From an uncultured Lachnospiraceae bacterium (GTDB taxonomy: Bacteria > Bacillota > Clostridia > Lachnospirales > Lachnospiraceae), in NCBI GenBank assembly GCA_900313745.1, contig OMSM01000035.1:1-42279 (forward strand): a DNA stretch of 42,279 nucleotides, in the 5' to 3' direction. Every line of letters starts with the position of its first letter. Position 1 is the first letter of the stretch. Both the position numbers and the translations under genes were made by a program. The notes under the pieces were generated by a model that saw nothing but the letters and a program-made list of their open reading frames with translations, was not told where the DNA came from and made no database searches. Positions 1 to 7,984 of the stretch are shown here, piece after piece.

Positions 1-55
1 CCGCACGCTTACCGCACGCTTACCGCACGCTTATCGCACGCTTGTCGCACGCTGG
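1..55. repeat. 11-bp tandem direct repeat, about five copies
   Basis: Three identical copies of CCGCACGCTTA run from the window edge and are followed by two diverged copies (TCGCACGCTTG, TCGCACGCTGG). The array decays into GC-rich sequence by about position 75 and probably continues outside the window. Because 11 is not a multiple of 3 the array is unlikely to be coding. No function is visible. Confidence 0.85.
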
Positions 56-328
56 TTGCGCGCCGGCCGCGCGCTTGCCGCGCGTGTCGCGGGCCGGCCG
101 GTGAAACAGACAACTAAAGACGGTAGCTTCGCGGATGTGCATATCAAAGCTGACGGCAGCCAGCATATGCTGCCACCAATGGCAGGCCCCGGGCAGGCAG
201 AGGTTCGAATCCTCCGTTATTGTTACGCCCGGACAGCGCACAAACGCATGGTTATTCTGTACGGTTTACTACCGGATATGAGCCGCGGAGCGAGGGTGGG
301 ACAGGGGACTTTTTCAGGAGAGAACGAA
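56..328. other. Intergenic region without a recognised gene
   Basis: No supported gene is seen here. The stretch contains nested hairpins near 152-190, including a perfect CTGCCA/TGGCAG stem around a CCAA loop at 170-185, and a tRNA T-arm-like GGTTCGAATCC at 202-212. No acceptor or anticodon stem could be paired with it. The frame of the downstream gene stays open upstream to 56, but the ribosome binding site lies at 316-320, so that extension is judged non-coding. Confidence 0.5.
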
Positions 329-949
329 ATGATACCGGACGTGATCAGCAATCCATCATCGCTTGTCAGCGGAAGCCTTCTGGCGTCGGCGGCGCTTCTC
401 GCGCTCACCGCCGCGGCCGGCTTCGTGTTCAGCCTGGTCTCGAAGGCCATTTTCTCTATGCTTTCGGTTGTTCTCGGAAGCCGGTTCGCGTATGTTTTCG
501 CGAACGGACTCACTGTGCCGGGCGTGCTGCACCACGAGCTCTCGCACGCCGTCGCGGCGCTTCTTACCGGCGCGAGGGTGAGCAGCTTTACCATCATCCC
601 GAAGGGCGGCGCCCTGGGCCAGGTGGGCATTGTTCCCCGCGGGTCAAAACTCATGCAGGGCCTTCAGCTGTCCTTCTCCGCCGTCGCGCCGGCGCTCTTC
701 GGCGTCGGCACGCTGCTGCTCTCGCTCACGTACGTCTTTCCGGGGCTTTCGGCGCCCTGGCAGCACATCCTGTTCTGGTACCTGATCATCTGCCTGGTGC
801 TGCACATGACGCTGAGCGGCGCGGACTGGAAGAACTTCCTGCGGGGCATCCTCGGCACCTGGATCATCCTCTTCGCCGTGTGCTTCCTCCTCCAGCTGCT
901 CGGGGTGGACCTCATGGGCCCTGTTCAGGAGATCCTGCCGGTCCTGTGA
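329..949 (+). CDS. M50-like integral membrane zinc metalloprotease (hypothetical)
   Basis: A 206-residue hydrophobic protein with about four to five predicted membrane segments. The zinc-protease motif HELSH lies at residues 69-73 (His69, Glu70, His73) just after the second hydrophobic segment. This matches the general layout of M50-type and related intramembrane metalloproteases or their non-catalytic relatives. A second conserved-looking stretch, GGALGQVG, follows about 20 residues later, as in M50-type barrels where a Gly-rich strand follows the active site. The start at 329 is set by AGGAG at 316-320. The gene converges on metH, with only four bases between the stop codons and no obvious terminator. 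The fold class is likely; the substrate is unknown. Confidence 0.75.
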   Translation: MIPDVISNPSSLVSGSLLASAALLALTAAAGFVFSLVSKAIFSMLSVVLGSRFAYVFANGLTVPGVLHHELSHAVAALLTGARVSSFTIIPKGGALGQVGIVPRGSKLMQGLQLSFSAVAPALFGVGTLLLSLTYVFPGLSAPWQHILFWYLIICLVLHMTLSGADWKNFLRGILGTWIILFAVCFLLQLLGVDLMGPVQEILPVL

Positions 950-953
950 GGAT

Positions 954-3557
954 TTATTCTCCGCCGAACACTTTGTCCGCGTACCGCACCGTCGCCATGG
1001 CATCCGCCGCGTAATAGTCCGCGCCGATCGCCGCCGCGTACTCCTCCGTCATCACCGCGCCGCCCACGACCACCAGGGTGTCGGGCTTGCGCTCGCGGAG
1101 GAGTTTTATCGTGTCCTCCATGCTGACCACGGTGGTGGTCATGAGGGCCGAGAGTCCGACGAGCCGGATGTTCTCCCGGACCGCGGTGTCCGCAATCACC
1201 TCCGGGGGCACGTCCTTTCCGAGATCAATCACTTCATAGCTGTAATTCTCCAGCATTACCTTCACGATGTTCTTGCCGATATCATGAATATCGCCCTTTA
1301 CCGTGGCGAGGATAATCCTGCCCTTCGGCTCGGAGGCGGAGCCGGCCATGCCCTCCTTTATCTTCTCGAAGGCCGCTTTGGCGGCGTCCGCCGAGAGGAG
1401 GAGCTGCGGCAGGAAAACCGTGCCCTGCTCGAAGCCCCTGCCGACCTCGTCGAGGGCCGGGATGAGCGCGGCATTGATCAGGTCCAGCGGGTCAAAACTC
1501 GCGAGCGCCTGCGCGGTAATCCTTGCGGCCTTATCGGAGAGCCCGCGCCTTACGCTTTCCCTCAGCGCCGAGGAGAGCTCTTCCGGGGAGGCTTTGTCGG
1601 AGAAAACCGCGGCGTCCGCAGCGCCGGAAGAAGCCGCGCCGGATGAAGCCGCGGCGGAAGAGGCGGCACCGGAAGAAGCCGCGCCGGCGGAAGAACCGGC
1701 GGCGCGGGGGGAGGCCTGTACGGACGGGGACGCCGCGGCGGGGACGCCGGCGTAGGCGGCGATGTAGTCCATGCAGTTCTCGTCCATGGCGAGCAGCGCC
1801 AGCGAGGAGCGGTAGGCGTTCATCATCTCCGGGTTTAACGGGTTCATGATCGCCGCCGAGAGACCGCGCTCCATGGCCATGCCGAGGAAGGCGGCGTTTA
1901 CCAGCTCGCGGTGGGGCAGGCCGAAGGAGATGTTGGAGACCCCGAGGATGGTGAGGCCGTTCCGGGAGCCGTCCTTAAGCTGCCCCAGGGTTTCCAGGGT
2001 GGTCAGCGCGGAGCGCCCGTCCGAGGAGACCGTAAGGGCCAGGGCGTCGATGATGATGTCCTTCGCGGGGATGCCGTATTCCTCCGCCGCGGCGTAGATC
2101 TTCAGCGCGACGGCCACCCGGCCCTCCGCGGTGTCGGGGATGCCGCTCTCGTCGAGGCAGAGGCCGACCAGGACGCCGCCGTATCTGGCCACGACGGGCA
2201 TGACCTTCTCGATGCTCTCCCTCGTGCCGTTGACGGAATTGACCATGGCCTTGCCGTTGTAGAGCCTGAGGGCGCGCTCGAGCGCCGCCGGATCCGAGGT
2301 GTCGATCTGGAGCGGCAGCGGGGTGACCGACTGAAGGCGGTCCACGACCTCGGCCATCATCGCGGGCTCGTCGATTTCCGGCAGGCCAACATTGACGTCG
2401 AGGATGTCGGCGCCGGCGCTCTCCTGGGCGAGCCCTTCGTTCAGGATGTAGTCGATGTTTCTGTCGCGGAGGGCCTGCTTAAAGGCCTTCTTCCCGGTGG
2501 GGTTGATCCGCTCGCCGATGATGACGGTGCGCCTGCCCAGCTCCACCGCGCGGGAGAAGGAGGAGACGACGGTGCGCTGCTTTTCGGAGGCCGGGATGAA
2601 GGGGAGAGGACGCACCGCGTCGGCGAGGGCGCGGATGTGGTCGGGGGTGGTGCCGCAGCAGCCGCCCATGACCTGGACGGGAAGCGCGGCGATATCCAGC
2701 ATGGCCTTCGCGAACTCCTCCGGCCCCACGTCGTAGACCGTCGCTCCGTTCTCATAGCGGGGCAGGCCGGCGTTGGGATTGACGACGACGGGGACCGAGG
2801 CGATCTCCGTAAGGCGCTTCACGATGGGGAGGAGCTGTACCGGGCCGAGGCCGCAGTTGACGCCGAGGGCGTCGACCTTAAGCCCCTCCAGTGTGGCCGT
2901 GACGGAGTCCACGCTTCCGCCGGTCAGGAGTTTTCCCCTTCCGTCAAAGGTCACGGTGACGATCACCGGAAGGCTGCAGGATTCTTTCGCCGCCAGCGCG
3001 GCGGCCTTGGCCTCGTAGGCGTCGCTCATGGTCTCGATGATGACGTAGTCCGCTCCCGCTTCGGCGCCGATGCGGACGACCTCGGAGAAGAGCTCCACGG
3101 CGCGCTCGAAGGGCAGGTCGCCCATGGGCGCGAGGAGCTTTCCGGTGGGGCCGATGTCCAGGCCGACGAAGGCGGGGCGGCGGGAGCTCCTGCCGGAACT
3201 TAAGTCGGAGCTGCTGTCGGAAGAAGGGCACCCGGCTTCGTCAGCGCCGGAAGATACGGGAGACCGCCCCGCGCGGTCCCTGGCCTCCGCGGCCAGCTCC
3301 ACGCCGCGGCGCACCACCGCCCGGAGCTCGTCGGGATCAGGATATTTCAGGGCGTTTGCGCCGAAGGTATTGGTGGTGATCATGTCCGCGCCGGCCTCGA
3401 GGTAGGCGGTATGGACGGCGATGATGTCGTCGGGATGGGTGATATTCCAGCGCTCGGGAAGCTCGCCGCCCTTAAGGCCTCTGGCCTGGAGGAGAGAGCC
3501 CATGCCGCCGTCGTTGATGAGAAGCTCACGGCCGAGTTTTGCGCGAAAATCGAACAT
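954..3557 (-). CDS. metH: Cobalamin-dependent methionine synthase, short form without reactivation domain
   Basis: An 867-residue protein that transfers a methyl group from methyltetrahydrofolate via cobalamin to homocysteine. Domains in order: a homocysteine-binding barrel (about 1-310) with the zinc cysteines in GVNCG and GGCCGT; a pterin-binding barrel (about 335-600, GERINPTGKK and DVNVG); and a cobalamin cap plus Rossmann domain (about 650-867) with GDIHDIGKN supplying the cobalt-ligating His. The C-terminal S-adenosylmethionine reactivation domain of the long form is absent; the gene just upstream in the operon carries it. Two Ala/Ser-rich inserts are unusual: one in the barrel near residues 105-130 and one as the linker before the cobalamin module. 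The start at 3557 is preferred over an in-frame ATG at 3692 because AAAGGA lies just upstream of it. Confidence 0.95.
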   Translation of the reverse strand: MFDFRAKLGRELLINDGGMGSLLQARGLKGGELPERWNITHPDDIIAVHTAYLEAGADMITTNTFGANALKYPDPDELRAVVRRGVELAAEARDRAGRSPVSSGADEAGCPSSDSSSDLSSGRSSRRPAFVGLDIGPTGKLLAPMGDLPFERAVELFSEVVRIGAEAGADYVIIETMSDAYEAKAAALAAKESCSLPVIVTVTFDGRGKLLTGGSVDSVTATLEGLKVDALGVNCGLGPVQLLPIVKRLTEIASVPVVVNPNAGLPRYENGATVYDVGPEEFAKAMLDIAALPVQVMGGCCGTTPDHIRALADAVRPLPFIPASEKQRTVVSSFSRAVELGRRTVIIGERINPTGKKAFKQALRDRNIDYILNEGLAQESAGADILDVNVGLPEIDEPAMMAEVVDRLQSVTPLPLQIDTSDPAALERALRLYNGKAMVNSVNGTRESIEKVMPVVARYGGVLVGLCLDESGIPDTAEGRVAVALKIYAAAEEYGIPAKDIIIDALALTVSSDGRSALTTLETLGQLKDGSRNGLTILGVSNISFGLPHRELVNAAFLGMAMERGLSAAIMNPLNPEMMNAYRSSLALLAMDENCMDYIAAYAGVPAAASPSVQASPRAAGSSAGAASSGAASSAAASSGAASSGAADAAVFSDKASPEELSSALRESVRRGLSDKAARITAQALASFDPLDLINAALIPALDEVGRGFEQGTVFLPQLLLSADAAKAAFEKIKEGMAGSASEPKGRIILATVKGDIHDIGKNIVKVMLENYSYEVIDLGKDVPPEVIADTAVRENIRLVGLSALMTTTVVSMEDTIKLLRERKPDTLVVVGGAVMTEEYAAAIGADYYAADAMATVRYADKVFGGE

Positions 3558-3628
3558 AGCGGGAATCCTTTCTTTCTGAACAGGGATATTCCGAAAACCG
3601 GAATTACGGGGAACCGGGTAAAGGCCGA

Positions 3629-4432
3629 TCAGGTCGCCCGATACGGACAGCTTCCGGAGGCTCCGCAGGTATCGCACCCCCTGGCAGCGCACTCGGGCGG
3701 GGTGTCGGAGACCCCGATCACGGCGGTGATGGACTTGGACGGCACCATGAGAAGGCTGTCGGTCAGGGAGACGCCGATGGTCCGGGGCATGTCCAGGAGG
3801 CGGGAGAAATCCTTCTGGAATTCCAGGGAGAAGTCGCCGTAGCCCGGGGAGTACCGGGGACGAAGGAAACGGTTCTCCCCGCGCGCCTGCTCCTCCAGGG
3901 AGCGGTTGACCTCATCGCAGTACTCCTCGGCCATGGCCGCGCCGGCGGCCTGCAGGATGGCGGCACCCGGAAGGTCGCCTACCTCGGCCCGGCGCACCAG
4001 CAGGTCGGGGCCCGGACCGATGGTCACCGCCAGGAGGATGACCTCGGAGCAGCCGCGCAGATTCCGGTAAAGGTCCCGGCTTCGGACCTCGAAGCCGGCG
4101 TCTGCGGGGGAGCCGATCCGGATTGTCCCCTCGGCGGGGAAGGAGACCGGGAAGGCGCGGAAAACACTGCGCTTCCCGGCGGCGTCCCGGAGGGCGCGGA
4201 AGTTCCGGCCGATGCGCTCGCGGATTTCGTCGTCCGGCGTGATGCCGCGGTAGCCGAGATAGCGGCAGATCTCGCGGTAGAGAGAAGCGGGGAGATCAGG
4301 CTGGGCAGCGGCGGGCTCCCGGGTGCCTGTTTCAGGCTGGGCAGCGGCGGGCTCCCGGAGGCCTGCTTCCGGCAAAGCCGCGGCGGGCTGTTCCGAGGAG
4401 GGACCGGAGCCGAAGGAACGGTCCATGCTCAT
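3629..4432 (-). CDS. Stand-alone MetH reactivation-domain protein with Cys-rich tail
   Basis: A 267-residue protein resembling the MetH activation domain, which re-methylates oxidised cob(II)alamin with S-adenosylmethionine. The recognisable stretch RPRYSPGYGD matches the SAM-binding signature, and SKSITAVIG matches the following conserved strand. Residues about 14-45 are a low-complexity spacer made of a 12-residue repeat (EPAAAQPETGTR-like; the DNA repeats with a 36-bp period at 4297 and 4333). The C-terminus ends in four cysteines spaced CxxxxCxxCxxxxC, suggesting a metal or Fe-S site. The gene overlaps metF by four bases (ATGA) and lies 71 bases ahead of metH. It is therefore inferred to supply in trans the domain missing from that enzyme. 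Confidence 0.88.
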   Translation of the reverse strand: MSMDRSFGSGPSSEQPAAALPEAGLREPAAAQPETGTREPAAAQPDLPASLYREICRYLGYRGITPDDEIRERIGRNFRALRDAAGKRSVFRAFPVSFPAEGTIRIGSPADAGFEVRSRDLYRNLRGCSEVILLAVTIGPGPDLLVRRAEVGDLPGAAILQAAGAAMAEEYCDEVNRSLEEQARGENRFLRPRYSPGYGDFSLEFQKDFSRLLDMPRTIGVSLTDSLLMVPSKSITAVIGVSDTPPECAARGCDTCGASGSCPYRAT

Positions 4433-5292
4433 TTCAGGATCTCCGAGAGGTTATTCATGATGCCCGCGGCGATCTCCGGCTTGTTCATGCTGTAGACGTG
4501 GATGTGGGTCACGTTGTTGGCGATGAGGTCGATGATCTGCTCTGTGGCGTAGATGATGCCGGCCTGCTTCATCTGCGCGGGATCGCTGCCGAAGCGGTCC
4601 ACCATCATCCGCATGCGCTGAGGGACGGTGGAGCCGGAGAGCTTCACCGAGCGGGCGACCTGCTTCGGGTTCGTGATGGGCATGATGCCGGGAAGCACCG
4701 GCACGCTGATGCCGGCCTCGCGGATCCGGTAGAGGAAGTTGTAGAGCATGTTGTTGTCGAAGAACATCTGGGTGGTGAGGAAATCCACCCCCGCCTCAAC
4801 CTTCTCCTTGAGATGACGGATGTCCTCCGAGGGACTGTCGCACTCGACGTGGCCCTCGGGGTAGCAGGCGCCGCCGATGCACAGGTCGGGGGCAAGCTCC
4901 CGGATCTCGCGGATGAGCTCGGAGGCGTAGTGGTATTCGTAGGCGATGCGGCCCTCCTTCGGCTTGTCGCCGCGAAGCGCCATGATGTTCTCGATGCCGT
5001 GCTCCCGGTACTCGTCGATCATGTGATGGACGTGGTAGTGCGTGGAGGAGACACAGGTGAGATGGGCGAGGACGGGGACGCCGAATTTGTTCTGCAGATC
5101 CGCGGCGATGCGGGAGGTGCTGGCGCTGGTGCCTCCGCCCGCCCCGTAGGTCACGCTCATGAAATGGGGGCGGAGCGCCGCGATCTTCGCGGCGGCTTCC
5201 TCCACACTCACGAAGGCCTCTTCCGTTTTGGGCGGGAAGACCTCAAAGGAAATGGTGACGTCGTTGGCGGCGAGAATATCGGATATTTTCAT
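4429..5292 (-). CDS. metF: Methylenetetrahydrofolate reductase
   Basis: A 287-residue protein of the usual bacterial MetF length that makes 5-methyltetrahydrofolate, the methyl donor for methionine synthase. The N-terminus ISFEVFPPKTEEA carries the catalytic Glu of the family. Further family marks are SVTYGAGG, HLTCV near residue 77, NIMALRGDKP and ITTQMFFD-like FLTTQMFFDN. It is the first gene of the minus-strand metF, reactivation-domain, metH operon. A strong GGAGGAG ribosome site precedes the ATG at 5292. An extended -10 element lies about 100 bases upstream. No S-box riboswitch was recognised in the leader. Confidence 0.96.
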   Translation of the reverse strand: MKISDILAANDVTISFEVFPPKTEEAFVSVEEAAAKIAALRPHFMSVTYGAGGGTSASTSRIAADLQNKFGVPVLAHLTCVSSTHYHVHHMIDEYREHGIENIMALRGDKPKEGRIAYEYHYASELIREIRELAPDLCIGGACYPEGHVECDSPSEDIRHLKEKVEAGVDFLTTQMFFDNNMLYNFLYRIREAGISVPVLPGIMPITNPKQVARSVKLSGSTVPQRMRMMVDRFGSDPAQMKQAGIIYATEQIIDLIANNVTHIHVYSMNKPEIAAGIMNNLSEILK

Positions 5293-5392
5293 GGCGCTCC
5301 TCCGGACCGGGGTTCCGCGCGGGGACGGGGCGGTTTTGACCCTGTGCCGCGTCAGCGGATAAAACCGATCAAACAGATAGGTAATTTAACAT

Positions 5393-5398
5393 AGTATA
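5393..5398 (-). promoter_or_regulatory. Probable extended -10 promoter of the metF operon
   Basis: On the minus strand TGC precedes TATACT, giving an extended -10 (TGnTATACT). The -35 position holds only a weak TTTCTT. The leader to the metF ATG would be about 95 bases. Confidence 0.55.
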
Positions 5399-5452
5399 GC
5401 ATTCCCGGCAGTGTTAAGAAAGCCGGGGAAGCGTACCGGGGCACCCTTAAGA

Positions 5453-5461
5453 TGGTATAAT
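5453..5461 (+). promoter_or_regulatory. Probable extended -10 promoter of the lipoprotein gene
   Basis: TGGTATAAT is a consensus -10 hexamer with an extended TGn element. No good -35 hexamer is visible. It lies about 78 bases before the chosen start at 5540 and faces away from the metF promoter. Confidence 0.65.
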
Positions 5462-5539
5462 AAGTAAGCGCCTGTCCGCCGGCACGAACCGGCCGCGCGG
5501 GAACACCGGCGCGCAACTATTCGAGGAGGTATGAATATT

Positions 5540-6721
5540 ATGAGAAGGAAGACAGCAGCGATAGCCATTGCGTTAGTTTTGTCGGCCGCGGCGGTTGGCT
5601 GCAGCGAAGTGGGAACGGCACCGGCAGCTCCGGCTCCGGCGGCAGAGGAAGCGGTTGAGGAAGTCACAGAAGAGGCCGAGGCCGTGGAGGAAGAGAACGA
5701 GGAGGCCGCCCCTGAGGAAGAAGCAGTCGAGGAGGCCGCCCCTGAGGAAGAAGAGGCCCAGGCCGAAATCGTGAGAGAGACCTACCAGAGTGCCGACGGA
5801 TGGTCGGTGCGCTATGATCCGGAAGCGATTGAGGTGCAGGAGGGCGACGGCTTCACTTCCTTCGTCTACACGGGCGAGAGTGCCGGAACCTGCATGATGA
5901 CCGTCACTCCGGTGGCCGATAAGGGCGCGGTGGAGGCCCTCGACGAGCTGACCGCCGAATGGGGCGATCCGGACGCGATCCAGAGCAGCGAGGCGCCGTT
6001 CCTGGGTGATGAGAGCACCATCGGCTACTGGCGTGTCCTTGAGGATTCCGGAGAGGGCTCCGGTCTGTCGGAGACCGCCATCGGCATCGACTACAAGGGC
6101 GGAGCGCTGATTTTCGATATCCTCACGCACAGGAGCGGCGAGGATGAGATCGACATTCCGGTGAGCGACGCGATCTCCGAGGTGCTGGATTCCTTTGACG
6201 CCGGCGAGGTTGACGAGGCCGCGGCGGAAGAGGGCATGACGACCGACATCGAGGGCTGCGAGACCTTCACGCAGATCGTGGACAAGCTGGAGGACGGCAG
6301 AGGCTATGCCAACGAGACCGTCGGCGACGCCGACGTGCTGCTGGTTTCGGAGGGAACCTTCGACAACCTCGACGGAAACGAGGCGGCGATCGACTCCGAG
6401 CTGTTCATCTATGACAGCGAGGGCGTTCCGGCCTATATCGGAAGCGTGAGCTCCGGAAGCACGGCTACCCCGCTGGCCATTAAGGACGGCGAGATCTATG
6501 TCGCGAGCCATCACTTCATCACCAGGTACACCGTGGAAGCCGGCGAGCTGGTGGTCGTGGAGGATGTCCGCGAGGATTTCGACGAGGACGGTGAGGCAAC
6601 CTACTCCGTCAACGGTGAGGTGGCTGAGGATCAGGAGGCCGCGAAGGCGCGCTTCGACGAGATGTTCGAGGAGTACGGCGCTGCCCAGGTCATCGGGTAT
6701 TCGACGGTGAGCCATGAGTAA
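5540..6721 (+). CDS. Acidic lipoprotein of unknown function
   Basis: A 393-residue secreted lipoprotein. The signal peptide MRRKTAAIAIALVLSAAAVG ends in a lipobox with Cys21. Residues about 25-75 form a Glu/Ala-rich spacer of the kind that carries a domain through the cell wall. The rest (about 75-393) is an acidic folded region with no family I can name; near residue 300 it has short strand-like stretches such as AYIGSVSSG. The start at 5540 is chosen over an in-frame ATG at 5531 because AGGAGGT at 5524-5530 abuts the earlier codon but is correctly spaced from the later one. It has its own promoter and terminator and is monocistronic. Confidence 0.85.
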   Translation: MRRKTAAIAIALVLSAAAVGCSEVGTAPAAPAPAAEEAVEEVTEEAEAVEEENEEAAPEEEAVEEAAPEEEEAQAEIVRETYQSADGWSVRYDPEAIEVQEGDGFTSFVYTGESAGTCMMTVTPVADKGAVEALDELTAEWGDPDAIQSSEAPFLGDESTIGYWRVLEDSGEGSGLSETAIGIDYKGGALIFDILTHRSGEDEIDIPVSDAISEVLDSFDAGEVDEAAAEEGMTTDIEGCETFTQIVDKLEDGRGYANETVGDADVLLVSEGTFDNLDGNEAAIDSELFIYDSEGVPAYIGSVSSGSTATPLAIKDGEIYVASHHFITRYTVEAGELVVVEDVREDFDEDGEATYSVNGEVAEDQEAAKARFDEMFEEYGAAQVIGYSTVSHE

Positions 6722-6729
6722 TCGCGGGG

Positions 6730-6824
6730 AAAACTAAGAAAAAACTCAGGAAAAACGCAGAGAAAACTCGGGAAAAGCTTACAGAAAACCCGGGAAAACT
6801 TAAGAAAACGCGAAAAACGTAAAA
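6730..6824. other. Phased A-tracts (predicted intrinsically curved DNA)
   Basis: Ten runs of four to six A follow each other with centres near 6731, 6741, 6753, 6764, 6774, 6786, 6796, 6806, 6815 and 6822. The spacing averages about one helical turn. Such phasing is known to bend DNA. It lies between the lipoprotein stop and its terminator. Confidence 0.75.
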
Positions 6825-6825
6825 T

Positions 6826-6864
6826 CGCCGGGAGCACGTATGAAACGTGTTTCCGGCGGTTTTT
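6826..6864 (+). terminator. Rho-independent terminator, likely bidirectional
   Basis: CGCCGG at 6826-6831 pairs with CCGGCG at 6853-6858, and inside it CACGT pairs with ACGTG. A T-run follows at 6860-6864. AAAA at 6821-6824 gives a matching U-tail for transcripts on the other strand, so it can serve both the lipoprotein gene and the convergent methyltransferase gene. Confidence 0.85.
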
Positions 6865-6934
6865 GCGCGATAAGGCCGGCAAGTGACCACTGCGCTCGCG
6901 CGGGCGGGTATTTGCCGGCTGATGAGCATCGAGC

Positions 6935-6977
6935 AAGACAGGCGGCTTCAGCCGCCCGTCCGGTTATCGCCTGTCTT
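6935..6977 (-). repeat. Inverted repeat at the 3' end of the methyltransferase gene
   Basis: AAGACAGGCG at 6935-6944 is the exact reverse complement of CGCCTGTCTT at 6968-6977. A second stem (GGCGGC/GCCGCC around TTCA/TGAA) nests against the left arm. The right arm overlaps the stop codon of the minus-strand gene. There is no U-tract, so this is a 3' mRNA hairpin rather than a clear terminator. Confidence 0.6.
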
Positions 6978-7551
6978 ACCGCCGCGCCGTTTTCCGGCTC
7001 TCCAGGGCGAGAAGGGCGGTTTTGCGGGAGAGTCCGCCGGCGTAGCCGGTGAGCGCGCCTCCCGCGCCGAGCACGCGGTGGCAGGGGACGATGACGGAGA
7101 CCGGATTGCGGCCGACCGCCCCGCCGACGGCCCGGGCGGAGCTGTGAAGCGCCGCGGCCAGCCCGCCGTAGGTCACGGTCTCCCCGTAGGGGATGTCCTG
7201 AAGCAGGGCCCACACCCTCAGCTGGAAGGGCGTGCCGAGGAGATGAAGGGGCGGCGTGAAGTCCGGAATCTCTCCGGAGAAATAGAGGTCCAGCCATCGG
7301 GCGGAGGCGGCAAACAATGCTTCCGCATTGTTGGTTGCTTCCGCATTGCTGGTTGCGGAAGCGTTGCTGAATGCTTCCGCGTTTTCGCGGCACAGGGGCG
7401 TCTCTCCGTGCGGTTTCTCCGAAGCCGCGTCACCGGAAGAGAGCGTGGCGCCGAAGTGGGCCTGTCCCTCGAACCAGAGGCCGGTCAGGCCGCCGCTGTC
7501 CGCGGCGAGAAGTATGTTCCCCAGCGGGGAGTGGTATAAGGAAGTTGTCAT
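6976..7551 (-). CDS. ogt: Methylated-DNA--[protein]-cysteine S-methyltransferase
   Basis: A 191-residue suicide DNA-repair protein that removes alkyl groups from O6-alkylguanine. The active-site motif PCHRV is complete, with the acceptor Cys157, preceded by the helix-turn-helix strand TPFQLRVWALLQDIPYGETV and GRNPVSVIVP. Residues about 35-75, between the N-terminal ribonuclease-H-like strands and the DNA-binding domain, are an unusual low-complexity insert. It contains an 18-bp tandem DNA repeat at about 7320-7375 coding for NAEA-type units. The start at 7551 aligns with family N-termini (LYHSPLGNILLAAD) but has a poor ribosome site. It lies inside the frame of a kinase remnant, which suggests juxtaposition by a deletion. 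Confidence 0.93.
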   Translation of the reverse strand: MTTSLYHSPLGNILLAADSGGLTGLWFEGQAHFGATLSSGDAASEKPHGETPLCRENAEAFSNASATSNAEATNNAEALFAASARWLDLYFSGEIPDFTPPLHLLGTPFQLRVWALLQDIPYGETVTYGGLAAALHSSARAVGGAVGRNPVSVIVPCHRVLGAGGALTGYAGGLSRKTALLALESRKTARR

Positions 7552-7984
7552 AGCAGCATAAAGTGTAATATTTTCCGTGTATTTTGTTGAGAAAGGTCCT
7601 GAAGTAGGACATATCCTGCTGCACGAAGAAGACGTCCAGGCTCTTTCCGCTGCTGTCATAGCCGAAAATATTGCGGGAGGCGACATTCAGGTTGTAGTAG
7701 AGCGTCTCCTCGGTCTCGACCATGACGCGGTCCAGGTTCTGCGCAAGCTGGACGACGGTCTCCTGTGTCTGCCGCGCGCTGGAGCGGAGCATCTCATTGC
7801 GGTAGATCGTGAGCGTGAGGAAGAGAATCACCGTCTCCACCAGCGCCACGGTCAGCACGATCGCCAGCGCCATCCGGGTGCGGATGGTAAAGATTCTCCG
7901 GCTGCCGGGCCCTGCGGTGTCCGTCCCGCGTCTTCGATTATCCGTCCGGACGGTATCCGCCCCGCGTGTCCCTGCCGCCCTCAT
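7430..7984 (-). pseudogene. Truncated sensor histidine kinase, N-terminal part only
   Basis: The frame begins with a basic stretch, then one membrane helix (IVLTVALVETVILFLTLTIY). An extracytoplasmic segment of the Cache sensor type found in YesM-like kinases follows, running to about position 7555. The frame then runs without family resemblance into the start of the methyltransferase gene and stops at 7430. No second membrane helix, dimerisation or ATPase domain follows. Its ATG overlaps the stop of the upstream gene by four bases (ATGA), as in an intact operon. A kinase lacking exactly this N-terminal portion lies at 22590-23747 on the same strand. Confidence 0.65.

Noticed and set aside
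150..223. Possible tRNA (or selenocysteine tRNA) ending in a GGTTCGAATCC T-arm
   Set aside because: The T-stem has a mismatch, the following seven bases have no acceptor partner at the right distance, and no anticodon arm could be formed.
1911..3203. Long plus-strand ORF of 430 codons opposite metH
   Set aside because: Shadow of the GC-rich metH gene; no family resemblance and no ribosome site.
5293..5392. SAM (S-box) riboswitch upstream of metF
   Set aside because: The conserved S-box core and P1 stem could not be found in the leader of about 95 bases.
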